A stretch of 46,424 nucleotides of DNA, taken from positions 1-46,424 of the forward strand of contig DATCDS010000155.1 of the NCBI GenBank assembly GCA_036510515.1, written 5' to 3'. Origin of the DNA: JALYSX01 sp036510515 (GTDB taxonomy: Bacteria; Vulcanimicrobiota; Vulcanimicrobiia; Vulcanimicrobiales; Vulcanimicrobiaceae). A model generated the notes under the pieces. It did no database searches, was not told where the DNA came from, and saw only the letters and a list, made by a program, of their open reading frames with translations. The number at the start of each line of letters is the position of its first letter. Positions within the stretch are counted from its first letter, which is position 1. The translations under genes were made by a program, and so were the position numbers. This document shows, in pieces, positions 23,671 through 32,195 of this stretch.

Positions 23671-25510
23671 TTACGGCGTGATTCTTCCGATCTTATCGCC
23701 GTTGAGCTCCGTGAACCAGAGGTTTGCGTCGGCACCGACCGCGATGCCGCTTGGGCTCACTCGGCTCACCGGAAGCGGATACTCGGTAATGATTCCGCCG
23801 GTCGTGATCTTTGCGATCTTGTTCCCGCCCAGTTCGGTAAACCAGAGGTTGCCGTCTGGACCGGTGACGATGCCCATCGGCTGCGGACTCCCCGTTGGGA
23901 TGACGAATTCGGCGAACGCTCCGGCCGGCGAAATCCGTCCGATCTTGGAGCCGTTGAACTCGGTAAACCAGAGGTTCCCGTCGGGGCCCGACGTGATGGA
24001 GGCCGGACCCGCGCCGCCCGTAGGGATCGCATACTCCGTGATGCTTCCGGTCGGCGTGACCTTCCCAATCTTGTCGGCGTTAAATTCGGTGAACCAGAGG
24101 TTCCCATCGGGACCCGCAGCGATGCCCTCGGCCCCCGCGCTCGCCGTGGGGATCGCGTATTCCGTAAACGAGCCGCCCGTGGTCACTTTCCCGATGTTGT
24201 TGTCGCCGTCGAACTCGGTGAACCACAGGTTCCCGTCGGGACCCGCCGCGATGAAGTACGGTTCCGGAAACGAAAGGGTTGGAATCGTGTATTCGGTGAT
24301 CGCGCCATTTGGCGTGATCGTCCCGATCTTGCCCCCGAACCGCTCGGCGAACCAGAGGTTGCCATCCGGCCCCGCGGTGATCCCAGCCGCGCTCGCTCCG
24401 GAGGTCGGAATCACATATTCCGTGATGGTTCCACCGGTCGTAATCTTGCCGACCCTGTTTCCGATATACTCGGTGAACCAAAGGTTGCCGTCGGGACCGG
24501 CCGCGATGCCCTCGGGCCCCGAACCCGACGTCGGAACCGAAAACTCCGTGATAACGTCCGACGTGCTCGTGACCGGCGACGAGTAGATCGCCCCGGTGGC
24601 GCCAACGACGTACAACTTTCCGCCGTTGCTGGAGATGCTGACGCCGCTTCCGGTTTGCGCGCTCCAACCCGGCGTGTCGAGATTGTAATAATAGAGCGCG
24701 TTCCCGCCGGCGTTTGCGGGGTAGCCCAACGCGTAGACGCCGCCGACCGTGGTCGGTGCGAGGGCCGACGCATTGGCCGGCAGCTGTGCGAAGCTGCCGT
24801 CGCCATTCTCGTAGTAAATGGAACCGCGAGCATTCAGAATATACAATCCGCCGGGCGAGATCGTGCCGCCCGACGCCGGATACGAGTGGCCGTCGAACGA
24901 CCCGGCTATCGAGACGCCCGCGCCGGGCACTTGGGACCAAGTTCCATTGACGTTGTGCCAGATGGCCTGGTCGCTGCCCGCCGCGTTGCCGTTGGAAAGA
25001 ACGTAGAACGAACCGTCGAGGGCGGTTGCGATCGCACTGGCGCCGCCGCCCAGCGCGGTCCAGGTGCCGCCGCTGTACGAATACGCTCCGCCGCCGGAGT
25101 TAATCGCATACAGCGTGCCATCGGGAGCGATCGCGATCTGAGAAGCCAATCCCGAGATGTTCAGCCAACTGCCGTTGTTTGCGTAATGCCAGATGTACTT
25201 ATCCGCACCGCTGGGCTGATCGGAAAGCACCCACAGCGAGCCGTCCGTCGCGGCCACGGCGAAACTTGCCGACCCGGGAATCTGCGTCCAGTTCGGACCT
25301 TGGACCGTGCCCTGCGGTCTTACGGCCATGACGCTAGGCGGCAGAATGGCGGTATGCGCCATAGGTGCCGGATGCACCGACGCCGGTGAGATGGACGCGG
25401 GCATGCCCATGCGCTCCGGGGAGCGGTGGAACGTGCGAGCCGCTACCCGTCGTGGAACACCCGGCAACAACCAGTATGCAGACCAGCACGAACGCCTGGG
25501 GTCGTTTCAT
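23671..25510 (-). CDS. Lipoprotein: tectonin-like propeller plus seven Vgb-like blades, frameshifted behind the lipobox
   Basis: The main frame (23671-25470) encodes the linker (MPASISPASVHPAPMAHTA), six tectonin-like blades and seven Vgb-like blades (WFTEYIGN through WFTELNGD), again without histidine in the Vgb-like half. It has no signal peptide. A perfect lipoprotein signal (MKRPQAFVLVCILVVAGC) starts at the ATG at 25510 behind GGAGG, but in another frame. The two frames join if one base is removed from the GGGG run at 25418-25421, giving HVPPLPERMGMPAS, which aligns with the paralogues. The copy is therefore either a recent pseudogene, a switching gene or an assembly error. Confidence 0.75.
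23674..24557 (-). repeat. Second set of seven tandem ~126-nt Vgb-like repeats
   Basis: Seven units with the core GPDGNLWFTE, followed by GKITTGGxITEYxIPT. The units are more alike to each other than those of the neighbouring gene appear to be, suggesting recent amplification or gene conversion. Confidence 0.78.
25418..25421 (-). other. Frameshift site (run of four C on the coding strand)
   Basis: Deleting one base here fuses the lipobox frame (ATG at 25510) to the mature-protein frame. The run is short for slippage, so a fixed mutation or a sequencing or assembly error is as likely as phase variation. Confidence 0.6.
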
Positions 25511-25557
25511 GCGATCGTACCTCCGGGACGAACCGATATCTTACGTCGACGTCACCG

Positions 25558-27021
25558 TTAACCCGGTGTGCTGCAAGCGACCGCGACGCCTTGCTGTCCG
25601 GGTTGAAAGTCGACCGTATTCCCCGGTGGCAACGTAGCCGCGTTCACGGTTGCGGTCGTACCCGAAACCGAGCCGGTCACACCGACAGACTGCCAGACTA
25701 GCTGGTTCGAATTGTTATTCGTGTAAACGTCCAACTCGCACGGGCCGCTGCCCCCGAACCCGGTGGCTTTCGTCAACGTAAACGACGGCGTCAGCGAACC
25801 AAAACTGATGGTCGCCGGACCGGGATTATAGATCGAAAAGTACATGATTGGCGAGTAACCGACGGTGGCATTATCCGCCGGCAACGTGTTGGGGGAAACG
25901 TCGCCGTTATTGAGCGCATCGCTGCCGGTCAGCGTTCCGCTCCCGGAAGTGACCTGTCCGAATTGAACGCTTGCAGAGATGCCTTGATAAGCGGCGAGGT
26001 TCATAGCGGCCGGTGTTTGACCGGCCCTGGCGGAAAGCGTCGCGGAGGATCCGCCAAACGTATATAACTGAGCGGCCTTCACGGGCGACGAATAGATGCC
26101 TCCGCTGGCGCTAATCACGTACAACGTCGAGCCGTCCGTTGCTACGTTGACGCCCGCACCCGGCTGCGTCGTCCATGCGCTCGAACTCGAATCTAAATCG
26201 AAATAGTAAATGGAATTACCCGACGCGTTGCCGGGGTATCCGAGGACGTATACGCCGCCGTCCAACGTTGGAGCAATGGCCGACGCATTGCCCGGCAGTT
26301 GCGTAAATCCGGGCGTTCCTTTGAACTCGTGGTAGATGCCGCCGACGGAATTGAGAATGTAGAGTCCACCCGGAACGCTACCGCCGCCCAGCCATCCGTA
26401 ACTCCCCGGGTCCCACGACGCGGAGATACGCACGCCGGAGCCATTACTTTGGGTCCACGCGCCGGACGAGTAATGCCAGACGGCCTGATCCGTTCCGGCC
26501 GGGTTGCCGTTCGATAAGACAAAGAGGGAGCCGTCATAATCGATCGTCAGATCCGAGGCACCGCCGCCCAGGGCAGTCCACGTGCCGCCGCTGTACGAGT
26601 AGGCACCCCCGCCGGAGTTGATTGCGTACAACGTACCGTCGCGACCGACGGCGAGACGCGACGCTAGGCCCGAGATATTCGTCCACGTCCCGCCGACGTA
26701 GTGCCAAATATATTTGTCGTTGCCGGCCGGACCGGTCGAAAGCACCCATAGCGACCCATCGGGAGCTGCGGCGGCGAAGCTCGCGCTGCCGGGGATCTGC
26801 GTGTATGAAGCATCTTGAACCGCGGTCTGCGGCTTTACGGCCATAACGCTGGCCGGAAGGATCGACGTTTTCGCCATCGGTGCCGGCGAGATGAGGGCCG
26901 GCGAAACCGATGCCGGCAGACCCATGTTCGTAACGGCCGGCGCGCGCGCCCCGATTGACGCCGACGAGCAGCCCGCGACGATCGTGATTCCGGCAATTGC
27001 AACGACTCGAAGTAGCTTCAT
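25558..27021 (-). CDS. Lipoprotein: tectonin-like propeller plus unknown beta-rich C-terminal domain
   Basis: About 487 residues from the ATG at 27021. It has a lipobox (TIVAGC), the shared linker (LPASVSPALISPAPMAKTS) and six tectonin-like blades (IPGSASFAAAAPDGSLWVLS, YAINSGGGAYSYSGGTW, YIWHYVGGTWTNISGLAS). The last 170 residues differ from all other members: a Ser/Thr/Asn-rich, beta-type segment with two cysteines (SGPCELDVYTNN and GVAVACSTPG) that could form a disulfide. I do not recognise this domain. GGATGGAG lies in the upstream region of this gene and of the metalloprotease member, so their leaders may be homologous. The frameshifted member follows after 47 nt. Confidence 0.82.
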   Translation of the reverse strand: MKLLRVVAIAGITIVAGCSSASIGARAPAVTNMGLPASVSPALISPAPMAKTSILPASVMAVKPQTAVQDASYTQIPGSASFAAAAPDGSLWVLSTGPAGNDKYIWHYVGGTWTNISGLASRLAVGRDGTLYAINSGGGAYSYSGGTWTALGGGASDLTIDYDGSLFVLSNGNPAGTDQAVWHYSSGAWTQSNGSGVRISASWDPGSYGWLGGGSVPGGLYILNSVGGIYHEFKGTPGFTQLPGNASAIAPTLDGGVYVLGYPGNASGNSIYYFDLDSSSSAWTTQPGAGVNVATDGSTLYVISASGGIYSSPVKAAQLYTFGGSSATLSARAGQTPAAMNLAAYQGISASVQFGQVTSGSGTLTGSDALNNGDVSPNTLPADNATVGYSPIMYFSIYNPGPATISFGSLTPSFTLTKATGFGGSGPCELDVYTNNNSNQLVWQSVGVTGSVSGTTATVNAATLPPGNTVDFQPGQQGVAVACSTPG

Positions 27022-27102
27022 AAGGAAACGCAGCCTCCATCCGAACGCTCTGGTAACCTCGGTCATCTTCGACCGACCAGGCGAGGCTCCCCCCGCATAG
27101 CG

Positions 27103-29727
27103 CTAGTGTTGCGCCAAGCCCCCTGCCAGTCCAAAGCCGGCCGTCGGATTGGTATCCGTGATCGAAAACGCCTGGCCCGCCGTTGAGTGGAAGAACGCGA
27201 AGCCGCCCAAAGGCGCCGGTCCGCTCGCGGTGTTGTTGGCTTGAAGAACCCGAGCGTTGAGACCGGTGAGATCGGGGGTTCGGTAAATCGGCAACTGCGA
27301 TGGGTACGAGCCCCCGTCCAAATTGAGCGTTCCGAAGGAATATTGCGCCGATTCACCCGTCACGCCGACGGTGTTGGCGGCCATCGCCAGCGCAAAATCC
27401 TGGAGCAACTGCGGTGCCGTCTCCGAGCATTGACAGCTTGCGACCAGATTGGCAAAGCCGAGCGCGCCGTTCGTCTCCATACTGTGCGTGTAAGTGTCGC
27501 CGCCGAAGCGGTCGCGCATATACCGCTCGAAGAGGTAAGCGCCGCCGTAGCAACCGCCGCCGCAGTTATAGGAGACGGTCGAGCCGTTGCCATAGGGTGA
27601 GCTGTCGATTCCGATGAAGCCGCTGATCGAGAAGTTCTGGGGCGCATTGAGGTAGGCTGCCGCGTGGTTGAGTGCATCCAACGAATCGAAGGGGATGCTC
27701 GGGAACATCGTGTTGACCGCCAGGTCCTGCGCGAGCATCGAGAGGCCTTCGTTGATGAACGTATCTTCGGTACCGCCGTAGGACGCCGAGCTGGCTCCGC
27801 TGGCCAGGATCGAGTGGTTGACGAAGTTGATGAGGTGCTGCGATTCGTGCGCGGTTCCCCGCACCATATCTTCGTTCAGCTCGTAGCTCGCGCCGTTTGC
27901 TTGGAACCATCCGACGTAGATCATCGGCGCCTCGTTGGATTTCAACGTCTGCGATGTGATGCAGTTGAGGATGTTCTGCGGATAATAGTTAATCGACGAG
28001 AAATAGCCGCCCACACCGGCCCCTAAGTTCGCACTATTGAGCACCATGACGTTGATGCGTTGATCCGCAGGTTGTGCGATATACTGGGCGCCGCTCCCGA
28101 TCGGCGTTCCGGTCGCTCCGCAGGTTTCATAGATAACGCTGCGTCCGGGCGAATTCGATGCGTAGTTCGGCGTGCCGAAGTGGGTCGTGTCGGAGCTATA
28201 GCCGTTTTCGAAATCGGCGTCGATGCTCCCGGCCGTGGTTTGCGCGTTGCCGGCGTTGAACGACGACGATGAGTTCGCGCCGGAGATAAGCGAACTATCG
28301 ATCCAAATATTCCCGTGCGTGCTTTGCGCTTCCAGCGTTGCCGGGACCGTCTCGAATGAACCCGTACTGGAACCGATGGCAAAGACGTCGACCCAAATGC
28401 TCGCCGTGCTGCTCCCGACCGTCAAGGTGGTTGGGATCGTGCTGGCTTGCGGACCCCAGCGCGCCGCCTGGTCCACGGTGCCTCCGTGCGGCACGCGCAA
28501 GATCATCGTCCGAAGCGCGTGGTCGTCGATCGAGCGCGCTTCGACGGGCCCGCGATCCTGGACGGCGATCGGCGCACGCAGCATCGGCGGTTGTCCGCCC
28601 AGCGACTGCACCGATCTCCCCGATCCTAGGCCCAGACTCGTGACGGCAAACGTGCCATTCAAACCGGCGGCGGTTTGATCGCCGGCCCCCGATATTGCCG
28701 CAAGCATGACGCTCGAGGCCGAAGCGCTTCCACTCCCGCGCACAACGTTACCTTCGGCCGGGATCGTTTGCACCGAAGCCGCGGGCGCCGTGGTGGTCAC
28801 CGGCGTCGAATAGATGCCGCCCGACGAGCTGATGACGTACAGTTCGCCGGCGGCACTGGAAATGCTGACGCCGGCGCCCGCGACCGAGCTCCAGCCGGGA
28901 TTGTTCAGATCGTAGTAATAAATGCTATTGCCGGCAGCGTTCGCAGGATAGCCTAACGCAAACACTCCGCCGACGGTTGTAGGCGCGAGCGCGGATGCGT
29001 TGGCGGGCAACTGCACGAAAGTGCCGCCGGCATTCTCGTAATAGATGATGCCTTGCGAATTGATAATGTAGAATCCGTTGGGCGAAACCGTCCCGCCGGA
29101 CTGCGCGTACGTGCCCGTGTCGAGCGTCCCGGCAATCGAAACGCCCGAGCCGGGAACTTGTGACCAAGTGCCGCCGACGTTGTGCCAGATCGCCTGATCG
29201 TTGCCCGCTGCATTGCCGTTGGAGAGAACGTACACCGAGCCATCCGCCGCGATCGTGATGCCGGTTGCCCCGCCTCCGAGTCCGCTCCAGGTGCCGCCGC
29301 TGTATGAGTAGGTGCCGCCCCCAGAGTTAATTGCGTACAGCGTGCCGTTGGGGGCGACGGCGATGCGGGAGGCCAACCCTGAAATGTTCGTCCAGGCGCC
29401 GCTCGCATAGTGCCAGATGTATTTGTCCGGACCACTCGGTTGGTCGGACAGCACCCAGAGCGAACCATCCGGTGCTGCAGCTGCGAAGCTGGCGGAACCC
29501 GGAATCTGCGTCCAGTTCGCGCCCTGAATCGCACTCTGGGGTTTCACCGCCATCGTGCTTGGGGAGAGAATCGACGTCTTTGTCATGGGAGCTGGGTGGA
29601 CGGAGCCCGGCGAGATCGACGAGGGCATAGCCATCTGCGAGCCGGCACGCGGGCTGGATGATAATCCAGAGCAGCCATTCAGCAAGACCAAACCCAAGGC
29701 GGCAACGGCTAAACACGAGATCTTCAT
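27103..29727 (-). CDS. Lipoprotein: tectonin-like propeller plus M30-like zinc metalloprotease
   Basis: 874 residues. Lipobox LLNGC with Cys19, shared linker (SISPGSVHPAPMTKTSILS, residues about 37-55), and six tectonin-like blades from about residue 72 to 310. A long extracytoplasmic stretch then leads to a zincin domain. HESQH at 627-631 is the HExxH zinc motif, in context GTAHESQHLINFVNH, and TFINEGLSMLAQD supplies the likely third ligand Glu660. This arrangement is that of the M30 (hyicolysin-like) peptidases. Several cysteines (CGGGCYGG, CQCS) are likely disulfides. Start ATG has GGAG about 9 nt upstream. It is the first gene of the lipoprotein array and may carry its promoter. Confidence 0.87.
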   Translation of the reverse strand: MKISCLAVAALGLVLLNGCSGLSSSPRAGSQMAMPSSISPGSVHPAPMTKTSILSPSTMAVKPQSAIQGANWTQIPGSASFAAAAPDGSLWVLSDQPSGPDKYIWHYASGAWTNISGLASRIAVAPNGTLYAINSGGGTYSYSGGTWSGLGGGATGITIAADGSVYVLSNGNAAGNDQAIWHNVGGTWSQVPGSGVSIAGTLDTGTYAQSGGTVSPNGFYIINSQGIIYYENAGGTFVQLPANASALAPTTVGGVFALGYPANAAGNSIYYYDLNNPGWSSVAGAGVSISSAAGELYVISSSGGIYSTPVTTTAPAASVQTIPAEGNVVRGSGSASASSVMLAAISGAGDQTAAGLNGTFAVTSLGLGSGRSVQSLGGQPPMLRAPIAVQDRGPVEARSIDDHALRTMILRVPHGGTVDQAARWGPQASTIPTTLTVGSSTASIWVDVFAIGSSTGSFETVPATLEAQSTHGNIWIDSSLISGANSSSSFNAGNAQTTAGSIDADFENGYSSDTTHFGTPNYASNSPGRSVIYETCGATGTPIGSGAQYIAQPADQRINVMVLNSANLGAGVGGYFSSINYYPQNILNCITSQTLKSNEAPMIYVGWFQANGASYELNEDMVRGTAHESQHLINFVNHSILASGASSASYGGTEDTFINEGLSMLAQDLAVNTMFPSIPFDSLDALNHAAAYLNAPQNFSISGFIGIDSSPYGNGSTVSYNCGGGCYGGAYLFERYMRDRFGGDTYTHSMETNGALGFANLVASCQCSETAPQLLQDFALAMAANTVGVTGESAQYSFGTLNLDGGSYPSQLPIYRTPDLTGLNARVLQANNTASGPAPLGGFAFFHSTAGQAFSITDTNPTAGFGLAGGLAQH

Positions 29728-29888
29728 TAGTCAGACTCCATCCCGGCAACGTCGCCAGCGTTTTCGCCTTCAAGAGGCAGAGGCCTTGACCTTCCCGAGC
29801 CGCGGCCCCGGGGCGATTCAATAAGCGGCCCGGCGCCCAAGACGGGGCTTTTGTTCGCCGCGGCTCGAATGCGTTGCCTACTACTACT
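29728..29888. other. Divergent intergenic region
   Basis: 161 nt separating the lipoprotein array (leftward) from the glycosyltransferase cluster (rightward). It should hold promoters for both. I found no -35/-10 pair I would defend. The middle part is GC-rich and can form small hairpins. Confidence 0.35.
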
Positions 29889-31007
29889 ATGTCCACACAT
29901 ACACGGGTGCTGCATACCGATTGTGCACTCTACCGCGGCAGTATGCCCTGCGCCCCGCATAAGGCGTCGGGCCAACTGTGCGCCGACTGCCCTGAGTACA
30001 GCCCCTTTTCAGAACGCATCTTGATCGTGAAACTTGCCGCGATGGGCGACGTTTTCCGGACCACTGCTCTTCTGCCGGATATCGTCGCCAGGCACGAGCG
30101 ACCGCAAGTCGTCTGGCTGACGCGTGGCGACAGCCGCGAATTGCTTCGCGGGAATCCCTTGATTCATCGCATCGTCGCTACGACCGACGCGATGTCGCTG
30201 CGGGCCGAGCGGTTCGACGCCGTCTACGCTCTCGACAGCGATATCGAGGGCATGGCCTATGCTCGAGGCGTGCAGACGTTGACATATCACGGGTTTATTC
30301 CCGGAGCTTTCGCAACGTGCGTTGGCGTTGCGGACGGAGGCGACCCGACGCTTTTTGAAATCGGTATATGGGACGATCTCAAGCGAGCTAATCGTCGGTC
30401 GTACCTCGATCTCTTAGCATCATCAGCCGGCGTGAAATATAGCGGGCACCGCCCGTGGATCGCGGTTGATGCGGGCGAGGCGCGGCAAGCGGCGGCCGCG
30501 ACCGCGCTTCTACCCCGGCCGTTGATCGGCGTGAACGCTGACGCGAGCATGCGTTGGGAACGCAAACAATGGAATGCGGAGTACGTCGTCGATTTTGTGC
30601 ACCGGGCAACGGGAGACGGAGCCGGCGTCGTTCTCTTCGGAGGGGAAGAGGCATACGATCAGAACCGCTCTCTCGCCAAACGGTTCCCGGGCGTGCTGGC
30701 CTTCGAATCGGCGGGGAACGTTTCTCGCCTTATTGCGGGAATCGCGCAGTGCGACGTTTTATTGACCGGCGACACCCTTGCTATGCACCTTGCGTGGGGG
30801 CTCGAAGTGCCGATCGTCGCACTTTTTGGGCCAACCTCGCTGTCGGAAATACACCTTGGCCCGCGCGACAGAAAGCTCGCTGCGACCGAATTGCAATGTC
30901 TAGGATGTTACCTTAAGACGTGCGCGGTCGACCCCCACTGCATGGACCGTCTGACGCCCGAGCTGGTCTACGGCACCGTGCGAGAGGTCCTCGCTGCGTG
31001 CGGATAG
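29889..31007 (+). CDS. Glycosyltransferase family 9 (heptosyltransferase-like) with Cys clusters
   Basis: About 372 residues, GT-B fold. The N-terminal Rossmann part is ILIVKLAAMGDVFRTTALLP, the classical GT9 opening. The C-terminal nucleotide-sugar domain shows GVNADASMRWERKQWN, LLTGDTLAMHLAWGLEVPIV and ALFGPTSLSEIHLGP. It should transfer a heptose or another sugar to a lipid- or glycan acceptor on the cytoplasmic side. A Cys-rich extension precedes the fold (Cys12, 21, 32, 35: C-x8-C-x10-C-x2-C), and a second cluster, CLGCYLKTCAVDPHC, lies near the end. The ATG at 29889 is preferred over the TTG at 29874. It overlaps the next gene by 10 nt. Confidence 0.9.
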   Translation: MSTHTRVLHTDCALYRGSMPCAPHKASGQLCADCPEYSPFSERILIVKLAAMGDVFRTTALLPDIVARHERPQVVWLTRGDSRELLRGNPLIHRIVATTDAMSLRAERFDAVYALDSDIEGMAYARGVQTLTYHGFIPGAFATCVGVADGGDPTLFEIGIWDDLKRANRRSYLDLLASSAGVKYSGHRPWIAVDAGEARQAAAATALLPRPLIGVNADASMRWERKQWNAEYVVDFVHRATGDGAGVVLFGGEEAYDQNRSLAKRFPGVLAFESAGNVSRLIAGIAQCDVLLTGDTLAMHLAWGLEVPIVALFGPTSLSEIHLGPRDRKLAATELQCLGCYLKTCAVDPHCMDRLTPELVYGTVREVLAACG

Positions 31008-32164
31008 GCCTAGTCGTGCCCGAGTTTCCACCCGATACGATCGGCGGAGGAGGGAGGGTGTTTGAAGGGCTCGCTTTGGCGATGCATGCGCGTGGCCACA
31101 GCGTACGCGTCCTAACATCGTCGACGGTGGGCGGGCCGGCCTGTAATGACTCTGGCTACCCCTTCCCCATAGCGCGCGTCAAGCAGTTCAAACATTTCAC
31201 GCCGCAATATCGCACGTACATGCCACCTCTGCCACGCGAACTCTTCCGCTTTAGGAATTTCTTGCGCGGGTCCGACGTCTATCATCTTCACGGGTACGGC
31301 GTCGCTTTCGTAGACAGCGTATTCCACTTCCTGACTGATTGGCACAAGACGGTTTTTACCAACCATGGATTCCCGTACACGGCTCCGCGCGCGGGTGGGA
31401 TGCTAAGCGCAGCGTACAGGCTGTACGACGCCGCTTTTGGCGTCAAAGTCCTTAAGAACAGCTGCCGACTCACGGCCGTTTCTTCGTTCGCGGCCGGCCA
31501 AGTGGAATCCGCGATCGGGCGCTCTGTTGAGGTGATCCCCAACGGCTTCGCGGTGACAATCGCGCAGGCAATTGCCGACGCGGCGCTGCGAGAGTTCATG
31601 ATAGGCGGTCCCTATATACTTTGCGTGGGCCGAATCGAGCCGCTCAAGGGTTTTGACCTCGTCGTACGCGCGCTCCGTAAGTTGCGCGATAACGGCTCCG
31701 GTTTACGCCTGATCGTGGCAGGCTCCGATAACTCGCAAGGTGCCTCCCTTGCTCGCCTGGTGTCGGAACTCGGCCTCACCTCCGCGGTAATTTTTGCCGG
31801 AAGACTCGAGCACTCGGCCCTAATGAGTCTCTATCAAAGCGCGTCTTACTGCGTCGTCAGCTCGTACACCGAGTCATTCTCCCTCGTGACGCTCGAGGCC
31901 ATGAGCCAGGGAACCCCGAGCGTCCTGTCCGCCGTAGGAGGCATTCTCGACATCGCTCGCGACGCAGAGAACGCGCTCCTCTTCAGTCCCGGCGACGTCA
32001 ACGGCATCGCCGCAGCAATTGCTCGCCTTGAATCGTCCCCGCTTCTGCGAGCTCGATTGATTCTGAACGGTCGATCGACCGTCGAGAAATATGCTTGGCC
32101 GGAAGTTGCCGCTCGCTATGAGGCGACGTACCTCGCATGCGCGGCAACATCGCAGTTGCAGTGA
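30998..32164 (+). CDS. Glycosyltransferase family 4
   Basis: 388-residue retaining GT-B enzyme using a nucleotide sugar. The N-terminus (RIGLVVPEFPPDTIGGGGRV) carries the Gly-rich loop of GT4. The donor domain has ILCVGRIEPLKGFDLVVRAL, and the E-x7-E motif lies in SYTESFSLVTLEAMSQGTP. GTG at 30998 is chosen because it starts the family N-terminus and GAGAGG lies 10 nt upstream; the longer frame to 30920 runs through the GT9 gene. Donor and acceptor are unknown. It is part of the plus-strand glycan operon. Confidence 0.92.
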   Translation: MRIGLVVPEFPPDTIGGGGRVFEGLALAMHARGHSVRVLTSSTVGGPACNDSGYPFPIARVKQFKHFTPQYRTYMPPLPRELFRFRNFLRGSDVYHLHGYGVAFVDSVFHFLTDWHKTVFTNHGFPYTAPRAGGMLSAAYRLYDAAFGVKVLKNSCRLTAVSSFAAGQVESAIGRSVEVIPNGFAVTIAQAIADAALREFMIGGPYILCVGRIEPLKGFDLVVRALRKLRDNGSGLRLIVAGSDNSQGASLARLVSELGLTSAVIFAGRLEHSALMSLYQSASYCVVSSYTESFSLVTLEAMSQGTPSVLSAVGGILDIARDAENALLFSPGDVNGIAAAIARLESSPLLRARLILNGRSTVEKYAWPEVAARYEATYLACAATSQLQ

Positions 32165-32195
32165 CTTTTTCCGCTCGCATCGAACGACGCGCGCA

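Noticed and set aside
21790..24557. CRISPR-like or non-coding tandem repeats
   Set aside because: The periodicity is about 126 nt, in frame, and encodes Vgb-like propeller blades; no spacer structure.
23635..25389. 584-codon plus-strand frame opposite the second Vgb-like lipoprotein
   Set aside because: The repeats lack stops on the reverse strand, so the frame is long by default; its product is a repeated Arg/Gly-rich text with no fold signature.
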